17,217 nucleotides of DNA from Rheinheimera sp. GTDB lineage: Bacteria > Pseudomonadota > Gammaproteobacteria > Enterobacterales > Alteromonadaceae. Under the pieces are notes generated by a model, which made no database searches, was not told the origin of the DNA, and saw only the letters and a program-made list of their open reading frames with translations. The stretch is from positions 1 through 17,217 of the forward strand of contig DMYW01000043.1 in assembly GCA_003482455.1 (NCBI GenBank). Direction: 5' to 3'. Positions 1-6,636 of the stretch are shown one piece after another. Position 1 is the stretch's first letter; every line of letters starts with the position of its first letter. The position numbers were made by a program, and so were the translations under genes.

Positions 1-27
1 TGATAATTCACATGTATTAGAAATCAA

Positions 28-55
28 AAAAAAGCCCACGGATGTGGGCTTTTTT
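28..55 (+). terminator. Rho-independent terminator of an upstream gene
   Basis: A 12-bp stem (28-39 with 44-55) with core GCCCAC/GTGGGC and loop GGAT has A-runs on the 5' arm and a T-run on the 3' arm, so it could act in both directions. It should end whatever gene lies left of the window. In many gammaproteobacteria glnA precedes glnL, so glnA is the likely neighbour, but none of it is visible here. Confidence 0.88.
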
Positions 56-66
56 ATTCTGGTCAA

Positions 67-83
67 AACTTGTAAAGCAAGTT
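67..83. repeat. Inverted repeat AACTTG-N5-CAAGTT upstream of the DUF4124 gene
   Basis: The arms (67-72 and 78-83) are perfect 6-bp complements with a 5-nt centre. The repeat lies between a weak -35-like TGGTCA (60-65) and a -10-like TACAGT (83-88), which are 17 bp apart. It could therefore be an operator in the spacer of the promoter for the next gene. The promoter hexamers are only 4/6 matches, so the role is inferred. Confidence 0.3.
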
Positions 84-119
84 ACAGTTAATTACGGCCA
101 TGGAAAGAGGGATTTTAGC

Positions 120-656
120 GTGTCAAGAATTTTATTGCTTTGTGCATTGCTATGCTGCGGGGTTGGCGTAGCCCAAACTCAGGATAAAAATTCAGGTGAT
201 AAAACCGTCTTTCTAACCGTGGATAAAAATAATGTGCCGGTGTTTTCTGACAATCCATCACCAGGCGCAACCCAAGTTAAAATCAAAGAAACTAGCAACA
301 GTATGCTACCGGTCAATCCGGTCAATTTGCCAACACCATCATTCGACGATAACCCACAATTCCAAGTCACCATCGACAAACCGACTAACGAAGAAACCAT
401 CCGTGAAAACAGCGGCACTATCTACGTTTCAGGCTTAGTCAGTCCGATGTTTGCGCAAGGTTTGCGCGTACAGCTTTATTTGGACAACAAACTGGTGGCA
501 GGCCCTTCCGGTAACGCCAACTTCATTCTGCACGATGTCGACCGCGGCGAGCACAAATTACGCCTCGAATTGCTCGATCGGAGCGGCAAGATAATTGCAG
601 AAAGTACTGAAATCACGGTGTTTTTGCATCGTGCATCAGCAATTTCACCAAAATAG
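120..656 (+). CDS. Exported DUF4124 domain protein
   Basis: A 178-residue protein of unknown function, probably periplasmic. The GTG start at 120 is chosen because AGAGG (106-110) sits 9 nt upstream and the protein then begins directly with a signal peptide (MSRILLLCALLCCGVGVA, likely cut after A18). An in-frame ATG at 42 lies inside the preceding terminator and is unlikely. Residues about 28-70 fit the DUF4124 pattern (hydrophobic-x-V-D-x-N-x-V-x-FSD-x-P, with FSDNPSPGA at 42-50). Residues about 85-178 look like a beta-rich Ig/FN3-type fold with alternating hydrophobic strands (TIYVSGLV, VQLYLDN, HKLRLELLD). Two cysteines lie in the signal region, but the lipobox is poor, so signal peptidase I is more likely than a lipoprotein. 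The gene precedes glnL in the same orientation, but a separate promoter lies between them. Confidence 0.82.
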   Translation: MSRILLLCALLCCGVGVAQTQDKNSGDKTVFLTVDKNNVPVFSDNPSPGATQVKIKETSNSMLPVNPVNLPTPSFDDNPQFQVTIDKPTNEETIRENSGTIYVSGLVSPMFAQGLRVQLYLDNKLVAGPSGNANFILHDVDRGEHKLRLELLDRSGKIIAESTEITVFLHRASAISPK

Positions 657-670
657 TGCACAACTAGCGG

Positions 671-698
671 TTCACAGCCTCAGCGCAACCACTATACT
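671..698 (+). promoter_or_regulatory. Sigma-70 promoter of glnLG
   Basis: A -35-like TTCACA (671-676) and a -10-like TATACT (693-698) are separated by 16 bp, each one mismatch from consensus. Transcription would start near 705, leaving a leader of about 23 nt before the GTG at 728. This argues against the in-frame TTG at 707 as the start. Confidence 0.62.
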
Positions 699-714
699 GC
701 ACTAAATTGGTGCA
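698..714. promoter_or_regulatory. NtrC operator at the glnL promoter
   Basis: TGCACTAAATTGGTGCA matches the known NtrC-binding consensus TGCACC-N5-GGTGCA with one mismatch (T for the last C of the left arm). It starts on the last base of the -10 box and covers the expected start site. Bound NtrC should therefore repress glnLG transcription, as at E. coli glnLp. The match is read directly from the sequence; the repression is inferred from the position. Confidence 0.8.
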
Positions 715-727
715 GATAGGAAAACCA

Positions 728-1798
728 GTGAATACCGCATCCGCCTCTTTTACGATACCAGGCCTCGACATTGCCGATCACTTAACCACCGCCATCTTGG
801 TGCTGGATGATCGTTTACATGTCAAAAGCTTTAACACGGCGTGTTGTGCCTTGCTTAGCATTGGTGAAAAACGCCTGATCAATCAATATTTCCCTGGGCT
901 GTTTCAGTTCTCAGATCTGCAGGCCAGTCACTTGCTAAATACCTTGTCCACACGTCAAGGCTTTGGTTTTTCTGATGTCAGTTGTGTGCTACCGGATGGC
1001 CGCCATCTGTTATTGGATTTAACCGCCAACTGGTTAGAAACCAAAGAGCCTTGTTTGTTGATGGAGCTTCGCCAAGTCGATCAACAACGCAAGATCAGCA
1101 TGGAAAGCTTGCAGCAACATCAGCATTTAGCGGCGCGTGAATTGATCCGTGGTCTTGCTCACGAAATTAAAAACCCGCTGGGTGGTCTGCGTGGTGCAGC
1201 ACAGCTGCTGGAAGAATCGCTGACTGACGATCAAAAGGAATACACGCAGTTGATCATCGCGCAGGCCGATCGCTTGCGTAATTTGGTCGACCGGTTATTA
1301 GGCCCTTATAAACCGCCGCAACGTGTCGCTACCAACGTGCACCAAATCTTGGAACGCGTTAGCCAGTTAGCCCAAATGGACAATCCCAACGGTGTGGTGT
1401 TTGCACGCGATTATGACCCCAGCATCCCCGACTTTCAGTTAGACCCGGAGCTGATTGAACAAGCTCTGTTAAACATTGTCCGTAATGCGCAGCAAGTGCT
1501 GTTGGAAGGTGGCCAAATCACCTTGCAAAGCAGGATCTTGCATCAACATACCATCCATGGCCGGCGCCACCGCCTCGTAGCCACATTGAAAGTGATCGAC
1601 AACGGGCCGGGCATTCCTGCGGCCATTAAAGATACCTTGTTTTATCCAATGGTCAGTGGCAAACCCGGCGGTACAGGCCTTGGCCTGTCAATCTCGCAAA
1701 CCCTGATCCATCAACACGGCGGCTGGATTGATTGTGAAAGCTGGCCCGGCCGTACCGAATTCACGCTGTATTTACCCATCAGCTTTGACGGAGTTTAA
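728..1798 (+). CDS. glnL: Nitrogen regulation sensor kinase NtrB (GlnL)
   Basis: Cytoplasmic histidine kinase/phosphatase that phosphorylates NtrC when nitrogen is limiting and, with PII (GlnB), dephosphorylates it when nitrogen is ample. From the GTG at 728 the protein has 356 residues (E. coli 349). That start has TAGGA (717-721) 6 nt upstream. There is no membrane segment. An N-terminal PAS domain (about 10-115) is followed by the dimerization/phosphoacceptor helix with LAHEIKNPLGG, where H145 is the phosphorylated histidine. The ATPase domain shows the N box (NIVRNAQQVL), G1 (DNGPGIP) and G2 (GGTGLGLSIS). Two bases separate its stop from the glnG start, so the two form an operon with coordinated translation. 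The NtrC operator in its promoter suggests autoregulation. Confidence 0.96.
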   Translation: MNTASASFTIPGLDIADHLTTAILVLDDRLHVKSFNTACCALLSIGEKRLINQYFPGLFQFSDLQASHLLNTLSTRQGFGFSDVSCVLPDGRHLLLDLTANWLETKEPCLLMELRQVDQQRKISMESLQQHQHLAARELIRGLAHEIKNPLGGLRGAAQLLEESLTDDQKEYTQLIIAQADRLRNLVDRLLGPYKPPQRVATNVHQILERVSQLAQMDNPNGVVFARDYDPSIPDFQLDPELIEQALLNIVRNAQQVLLEGGQITLQSRILHQHTIHGRRHRLVATLKVIDNGPGIPAAIKDTLFYPMVSGKPGGTGLGLSISQTLIHQHGGWIDCESWPGRTEFTLYLPISFDGV

Positions 1799-1800
1799 GC

Positions 1801-3210
1801 ATGCAACAAAACGTCTGGATTATTGATGACGACAACTCTATTCGCTGGGTGTTAGAAAAAGCCCTCTCGCGCGCTGGGATCGTCTGTGAAAGTTACGCCT
1901 CAGCGGATCTGATGTTGCAGCGTCTGGAATACGAACAACCTTCAGTAGTAGTTTCGGATATTCGCATGCCCGGCACGGACGGCATGGCATTACTCGGCAA
2001 ATTGCAAACCTTAGCACCGGAACTGCCCGTGATCATCATGACCGCGCATTCGGATCTCGACAGTGCGGTGAATGCGTTCAAGCAAGGTGCTTTTGAATAT
2101 CTGCCTAAGCCATTTGATGTCAACGAAGCCGTCAGTTTGATCAGCCGCGCTCTTGAACACGCCAACGCCAAAAAGCCGAAAAACAGCCAAGTGGCGCCTT
2201 CACATGTCCCTGAAATTATTGGGGAAGCACCGGCGATGCAAGAGGTGTTTCGCGCCATCGGTCGCTTGTCCCGCTCAAGTATCAGCGTGCTGATCAACGG
2301 CCAAAGCGGCACAGGTAAAGAGCTGGTGGCGCATGCGCTGCATAAACACAGCCCACGCAGTGCACAACCCTTTATCGCCTTAAACATGGCCGCCATTCCG
2401 AAAGATCTCATTGAGTCTGAGTTGTTTGGTCACGAAAAAGGCGCGTTCACTGGAGCGGCCACTTTGCGCAAAGGCCGGTTCGAACAAGCCGATGGCGGGA
2501 CGCTGTTTTTAGACGAAATAGGAGACATGCCGCTGGATGTACAAACTCGGTTGCTGCGGGTGCTGGCAGACGGGCAATTTTATCGAGTCGGTGGTCATCA
2601 AGAAGTACAAGTCGATGTGCGGATCATCGCGGCAACTCACCAAAACTTAGAACAGCTGGTGGCCGAAGGTAAGTTCCGGGAAGACTTGTTCCATCGCTTA
2701 AATGTTATTCGTGTGCACTTACCGGCGCTCAAAGATCGGCGCCAAGATATCCCCAAACTGGCGCGGCATTTTTTGCATACCGCAGCGCAAGAACTAAATG
2801 TCGAAGCCAAAGATTTGGCTGTGGATACCGAAAAATATCTTGCGCAATTGGATTGGCCAGGCAATGTGCGGCAGCTGGAAAACACCTGTCGCTGGTTGAC
2901 TGTGATGGCTTCTGGTAAGCAGATTTTGCTGTCCGATCTACCGGTAGAACTAACCAGCGCCCCGAAAATCCAAGTCAATACTGCTGGCACCAGCGATAGC
3001 AGCTGGCAAGAGCTACTGGCCAGCTGGGTGCAACAAAAACTGCAAACAGGTGCTGAGGATATTCTTGCCGAAGCAGGCCCAGAGTTTGAACGGATTGTGC
3101 TCAAACAAGCTTTGCATTACACCCATGGCCACAAACAAGACGCGGCACGTAAATTGGGCTGGGGGCGTAACACCTTGACACGCAAGCTAAAAGAACTGGA
3201 TATGGAGTAA
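1801..3210 (+). CDS. glnG: Nitrogen regulator NtrC (GlnG), sigma-54 activator
   Basis: Response regulator and enhancer-binding protein of 469 residues, the same length as E. coli NtrC. It remodels sigma-54 RNA polymerase at nitrogen-assimilation promoters after phosphorylation by GlnL. The receiver domain (1-120) has acidic D9-D11, phosphoacceptor D53 (VSDIRMPG) and K103 (LPKPF). The AAA+ domain (about 138-370) shows Walker A GQSGTGKE (167-174), the sigma-54-contacting GAFTGA loop (214-219) and Walker B GGTLFLDE (232-239). A Fis-type helix-turn-helix lies at about 434-466. The ATG has GGAG (1790-1793) 7 nt upstream, overlapping the end of glnL. All key residues are present, so it should be fully active. 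Confidence 0.97.
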   Translation: MQQNVWIIDDDNSIRWVLEKALSRAGIVCESYASADLMLQRLEYEQPSVVVSDIRMPGTDGMALLGKLQTLAPELPVIIMTAHSDLDSAVNAFKQGAFEYLPKPFDVNEAVSLISRALEHANAKKPKNSQVAPSHVPEIIGEAPAMQEVFRAIGRLSRSSISVLINGQSGTGKELVAHALHKHSPRSAQPFIALNMAAIPKDLIESELFGHEKGAFTGAATLRKGRFEQADGGTLFLDEIGDMPLDVQTRLLRVLADGQFYRVGGHQEVQVDVRIIAATHQNLEQLVAEGKFREDLFHRLNVIRVHLPALKDRRQDIPKLARHFLHTAAQELNVEAKDLAVDTEKYLAQLDWPGNVRQLENTCRWLTVMASGKQILLSDLPVELTSAPKIQVNTAGTSDSSWQELLASWVQQKLQTGAEDILAEAGPEFERIVLKQALHYTHGHKQDAARKLGWGRNTLTRKLKELDME

Positions 3211-3230
3211 GTCGCAGCATCCCGACTCAA

Positions 3231-3245
3231 TTAGCGAACCGCTAA
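3231..3245. repeat. Short hairpin downstream of glnG
   Basis: TTAGCG-AAC-CGCTAA is a perfect 6-bp stem with a 3-nt loop, 20 nt after the glnG stop. There is no T-run behind it, so it is not a classical terminator. It may shield the 3' end of the glnLG transcript. Confidence 0.4.
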
Positions 3246-3258
3246 ACTGGCAGCAAAA

Positions 3259-3293
3259 CGGGACAATTGGAAATGGTTCTACCACTTGTCCCG
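3259..3293. repeat. Larger hairpin between glnG and the thioesterase gene
   Basis: CGGGACAA (3259-3266) pairs perfectly with TTGTCCCG (3286-3293). TGG/CCA (3268-3270 with 3282-3284) extends the stem after one mismatch. The following bases (CTCCCCTC) contain no T-run, so any terminator function would have to be non-canonical or Rho-assisted. Confidence 0.45.
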
Positions 3294-3361
3294 CTCCCCT
3301 CAGAAGACAAATGAGACATTAACAACTAAGCTCAGCGAAAATGTCAGCGGAGAAAGTTGTC

Positions 3362-3892
3362 ATGCCACATCATCAGATAGATTTTCAATTTCTCGCTGCA
3401 CCGAGTGATGTCAACTTCGGTGGCAAAGTGCATGGTGGCATGTTGATGAAATGGATGGATCAAGCCGGTTACGCCTGCGCCGTCGGTTGGACCGGTTGTT
3501 ATTGCGTGACCATTTCAGTGGGTGCCATTCGTTTTCGCAATCCGGTGTATGTCGGGCAGTTGGTGCATCTGCACGCGCAAGTGGTGCATACCGGCAAAAC
3601 CAGCGTGCAGATCTTTATCAGTGTCGAAGCGGCAGATCCTAAAACCATGCACGCCATTGAAACTAATCATTGCATTATGACGTTTGCCGCGATGAATGAT
3701 GCAGGTGAACTCGTTGCCGTGCCGTCGTGGCAGCCACAATCCGCCGATGACTATTTATTGGAACATTACGCCATACAAATGAAAGGCTTCTCATGTGAAG
3801 CAGAACGACTGCTGACGCATCGCCAGCAGCCATTTGCAATTGATATTTTTGATGATAACCCGATCAGTAACATCGCGATGAAGCCGAGTTAG
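3362..3892 (+). CDS. Hotdog-fold acyl-CoA thioesterase
   Basis: Predicted cytosolic acyl-CoA thioester hydrolase of the YciA/BACH-like single-hotdog family, releasing free fatty acid and CoA; the chain-length preference cannot be read. From the ATG at 3362 it has 176 residues. GCGGAG (3347-3352) lies 9 nt upstream of that ATG, whereas the in-frame ATG at 3341 (183 residues) has no convincing ribosome-binding site; 3341 remains an alternative. The active-site stretch DVNFGGKVHGG-x5-MDQAG spans 17-35, with N18, HGG 24-26 and D33 as the likely catalytic acid on the central helix. The strand motif IRFRNPVYVGQLVHLHAQV follows. The C-terminal 45 residues extend past the fold. It stands alone, and its stop codon overlaps that of convergent cpxP. 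Confidence 0.85.
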   Translation: MPHHQIDFQFLAAPSDVNFGGKVHGGMLMKWMDQAGYACAVGWTGCYCVTISVGAIRFRNPVYVGQLVHLHAQVVHTGKTSVQIFISVEAADPKTMHAIETNHCIMTFAAMNDAGELVAVPSWQPQSADDYLLEHYAIQMKGFSCEAERLLTHRQQPFAIDIFDDNPISNIAMKPS

Positions 3893-4359
3893 CGCGGTTC
3901 ACGCTCATCCTCTTGTCGATCTTTCGCCCGTTCTTTCAGCTTGGCCATTTTGGCATCCAGCGTCGCTTTTTGTTCGACGGTTAACACGGCGCGAATGTCA
4001 TGCAGCAGCTGCAAGCCGGCAATTTTCCGATCTAACATCTGGGTTTGTTGTTTTTCAAGTAAAGCGCGAGCGGCATTAGTGTCAAAGGTGTCGGCTTTCA
4101 CTAATGTCTGCAGTTGCTCTTGCTGTTGTTGCATTTGTTCGCGCTCTGGTTGGCTAGCACGAAACTTGTCGGTCAAATCGCGAATTTGCTGTTGCTGCGC
4201 GTCAGTCAAATCCAAGCCTTTTAACATCCGATGCAACATCATGCCAGGCATAGCGCCTTCGTCTGCGTGATGAGGTTTTGCGATTGCTCCAGCACTGCCA
4301 ATTGACAGCAGGGTCATAAACAACGCGGTCGCTAAGTGAGTAATACGGCGAGATTTCAT
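3889..4359 (-). CDS. cpxP: CpxP/Spy-family periplasmic stress protein
   Basis: Periplasmic adaptor/chaperone of 156 residues (E. coli CpxP 166). In the known Cpx system CpxP restrains CpxA and delivers misfolded proteins for degradation. The ATG at 4359 is chosen because GGAG lies 8 nt upstream on the minus strand; an upstream in-frame ATG adds only 8 unlikely residues. The signal peptide runs to about residue 27 (cut after AIA). The mature protein is helical and Q-rich, with the two family motifs LTDAQ (51-55) and LTVEQ (126-130). It is divergent from cpxR across a 193-bp region holding a CpxR box, which supports calling it CpxP rather than Spy. Its TAA overlaps the TAG of the convergent thioesterase gene and no terminator hairpin is visible there. 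Confidence 0.85.
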   Translation of the reverse strand: MKSRRITHLATALFMTLLSIGSAGAIAKPHHADEGAMPGMMLHRMLKGLDLTDAQQQQIRDLTDKFRASQPEREQMQQQQEQLQTLVKADTFDTNAARALLEKQQTQMLDRKIAGLQLLHDIRAVLTVEQKATLDAKMAKLKERAKDRQEDEREPR

Positions 4360-4411
4360 AGTTAACACTCCATTGGGTTGCAAGTTGGCCTGCAGCGCAG
4401 GACATGACTGA

Positions 4412-4440
4412 ACTATACGCCGTCAAACGCAAAGCAACGA
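4412..4440 (-). promoter_or_regulatory. Putative cpxP promoter
   Basis: On the minus strand a -10-like TATAGT (4412-4417) is preceded by only a weak -35 (CGTTGC or TCGTTG, around 4434-4440). A poor -35 with the CpxR box ending about 10 bp upstream fits an activator-dependent promoter. Spacing to the cpxP ATG is about 50 nt. Inferred, not certain. Confidence 0.42.
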
Positions 4441-4449
4441 AAACCCCAA

Positions 4450-4465
4450 GTAAAGGTTTGGTAAA
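4450..4465 (+). promoter_or_regulatory. CpxR box GTAAA-N6-GTAAA
   Basis: Two perfect GTAAA repeats (4450-4454 and 4461-4465) are 11 bp apart, one helical turn, which matches the published E. coli CpxR tandem motif. The box lies between divergent cpxP and cpxR and would sit around -50 from the proposed cpxP start. A third half-site in reverse orientation (TTTAC, 4491-4495) lies nearer cpxR. Confidence 0.78.
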
Positions 4466-4552
4466 GAGTCTTGTCGATTTATCATGGAATTTTACACTGG
4501 CACAAAAGACCCACTTAGCCCAGTATTCACTAAGTGCTGCAAGGAGAAGGTT

Positions 4553-5257
4553 GTGCAAAAACCGCATTTATTGTTGATTGATGATGACCCAGAGTTAAGC
4601 CAACTGGTGATCGACTATTTGTCGCTTGACGGTTACCACATCGATCACGCCAGTGACGGCATCCGCGGTTTACAGCAGGCGCAGCAACAGGAATATCAGT
4701 TGATTTTGCTCGACGTCATGCTGCCAGGTTTGGATGGTTTTTCGCTGCTACGGCAACTGCGGCAGCATCACTACGCCCCCGTCTTGATGCTCACCGCACG
4801 AGGTGATGACATTGACCGCATTGTCGGCTTGGAATTGGGAGCCGATGACTATCTTGCCAAACCGTTTAACCCACGTGAACTAAGTGCTCGTGTCAAAGCA
4901 ATTTTGCGCCGGGTTGAACTCGCCGCAGCCAAGCAACAACCAGCCGTTAAAGAGCAATTAGAGCTGCATGGCGTGCGCTTAAATCGCGACAATCGGCAAG
5001 TCACGGTTGCCGAGCAGCTGGTGCTACTGACTGCCACTGAATTCGATATTTTGGACTATCTGATGCGCCATGCCGGTCGTGTTGTCAGTAAAGAAGAGCT
5101 GAGCAAAGAGATTTTAGGCCGGCCATTACAAGCTTACGACCGCAGTTTGGACATGCACCTGAGTAATGTCCGTCGTAAAATCGCCTTAGTTGACCCGCAA
5201 GAGCGCATCCAAACACTGCGTGGCGCTGGTTACTTATTTTTGGCGGCGCACGCATGA
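4553..5257 (+). CDS. cpxR: Envelope-stress response regulator CpxR
   Basis: OmpR/PhoB-type response regulator of 234 residues (E. coli 232) that activates envelope-stress genes when phosphorylated by CpxA. The GTG start at 4553 has a strong AAGGAG (4541-4546) 6 nt upstream and begins the receiver fold at once (MQKPHLLLIDDD). The ATG at 4484 would add 23 atypical residues and lies in the promoter region. The receiver domain has acidic D10-D12, phosphoacceptor D54 (LLDVMLPG) and the lysine of LAKPF. The C-terminal winged helix (about 135-232) has the recognition-helix stretch RSLDMHLSNVRRKI. Its TGA overlaps the cpxA ATG by four bases. The CpxR box upstream suggests autoregulation. Confidence 0.95.
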   Translation: MQKPHLLLIDDDPELSQLVIDYLSLDGYHIDHASDGIRGLQQAQQQEYQLILLDVMLPGLDGFSLLRQLRQHHYAPVLMLTARGDDIDRIVGLELGADDYLAKPFNPRELSARVKAILRRVELAAAKQQPAVKEQLELHGVRLNRDNRQVTVAEQLVLLTATEFDILDYLMRHAGRVVSKEELSKEILGRPLQAYDRSLDMHLSNVRRKIALVDPQERIQTLRGAGYLFLAAHA

Positions 5258-6636
5258 AGTCGAGTTGGTGGGTAAATCCATGGCGCTTGTTAGCGTTTCG
5301 GTTCTTTTTAGCATTTTGGTTGGTGATGGCACTGACGGTCACAGTGGCCGTGCTGTTGGCGCACACAGTGCAAGACGACACCGATATCCGCCGCTTACCA
5401 CCTGGTCTTGAAGATGAAGTGAAACATCTGCTGCGTGGCCTCAATCGCTTTGACACGCTGGAAGAGCTGAATCAACGACTGAATCGCCGCGACCGTAACC
5501 GTTGGTTGGTGGTCGACCCCGAGAACAACCAAATCCTCAACGGCGCCATTTTGCCGGAAGATTTTAATCGGCAATGGCTGACCGAATTGTCGCAACTGAA
5601 TCGTCCCCGCTTGTTAATCCATCGAAAAGTTGTGTTGGCCGGGCCTTTTTTAGTGATGTTTCACGACCGACCACTCGCGTTGTACCAGCAACGACCGCGG
5701 CCCGACGATGCCCCACTGTTGGCGTTTTTACCCAAATACACCTTGCCGCTGCTGTTATTATTTTTCAGTTTGATCGCGGCCGTTGGCGTTGCCTTAACAC
5801 TCAGCCGGCCGCTGCGTCAGCTGCAACAAAAAAACTTGCAGTTTGCCAGTGGCGACCTTACAACCCGTGCAGGTTCGTTGGCTACACGCCAAGATGAACT
5901 GGGTGAGCTGGCGCGTGGCTTTGATGAGATGGCGGTGAAGATCAGTGATTTGCTGGAGAACCAGCAACGATTATTGCGCGATATTTCCCACGACTTGCGC
6001 ACTCCACTGACCCGTGCACAACTGGCCATTGCATTGGAGCAACGCCAGCAAACGGGTGAGCAGCTCCCCCGCTTAAGCCAAGAGTTAGAACGCATCGACC
6101 AACTACTTGCCGAGTTGTTAACCTTCAGCCGCCTAGACGCGGGCCAATATCAAACCAATCTGCAACCGTTAGATTTAGTCGATTTGCTGGATGAATTGAT
6201 CCAACTAAATCAACTCGAAGCAAGTCAGCGGCAACAACGCATCGTCTACCAAGGCCCGGCCCATTGCCAAGTACTGCTCGATTCAATGCTGTTAGGCCGC
6301 GCTTTGGAAAATATCGTCCGTAACGCGATGAAATACAGCCCAGAGCACACCGACATTCTGGTCAGTGTGTCGCAGTTTGCGCATGAAGTAGAACTGGCGG
6401 TGACTGACCAAGGGCCAGGTATACCGCCCGATGCGCTGCAGCGTATTTTTGAACCTTTTTATCGTGTGTCTGATAGCCGCAACAGCGCCACTGGCGGCAC
6501 CGGTTTGGGGCTGGCCATCGCCGCTCAAGCGGTAAAACAACATAAAGGCCGGATCCAAGCCCAGTTGCCGAGCCACGGTGGATTGCGTATTGTCATGGTT
6601 CTTCCCCGTCTACCAGAGAGTCCAGCGTCGGCATGA
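5254..6636 (+). CDS. cpxA: Envelope-stress sensor histidine kinase CpxA
   Basis: Inner-membrane sensor kinase/phosphatase of 460 residues (E. coli 457) that phosphorylates CpxR on envelope misfolding. TM1 spans about 14-36, a periplasmic sensor domain about 37-160, TM2 about 163-183 and HAMP about 184-238. The phosphoacceptor helix RDISHDLRTPL has H246. The ATPase domain shows the N box (ENIVRNAMKYSP), G1 (DQGPGIPP), F box (IFEPFYR) and G2 (GGTGLGLAIA). The start overlaps the cpxR stop as ATGA, and the stop overlaps the pldB start the same way, so the three genes are very likely one operon. All catalytic boxes are intact. Confidence 0.95.
   Translation: MKSSWWVNPWRLLAFRFFLAFWLVMALTVTVAVLLAHTVQDDTDIRRLPPGLEDEVKHLLRGLNRFDTLEELNQRLNRRDRNRWLVVDPENNQILNGAILPEDFNRQWLTELSQLNRPRLLIHRKVVLAGPFLVMFHDRPLALYQQRPRPDDAPLLAFLPKYTLPLLLLFFSLIAAVGVALTLSRPLRQLQQKNLQFASGDLTTRAGSLATRQDELGELARGFDEMAVKISDLLENQQRLLRDISHDLRTPLTRAQLAIALEQRQQTGEQLPRLSQELERIDQLLAELLTFSRLDAGQYQTNLQPLDLVDLLDELIQLNQLEASQRQQRIVYQGPAHCQVLLDSMLLGRALENIVRNAMKYSPEHTDILVSVSQFAHEVELAVTDQGPGIPPDALQRIFEPFYRVSDSRNSATGGTGLGLAIAAQAVKQHKGRIQAQLPSHGGLRIVMVLPRLPESPASA

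Noticed and set aside
1893..2411. 172-codon minus-strand open frame opposite glnG
   Set aside because: It overlaps the receiver and AAA+ domains of glnG and has no motif of its own.
4484..4552. ATG at 4484 as the cpxR start
   Set aside because: It adds 23 residues unlike any receiver domain, overlaps the promoter region, and lacks a ribosome-binding site. The GTG at 4553 has AAGGAG.
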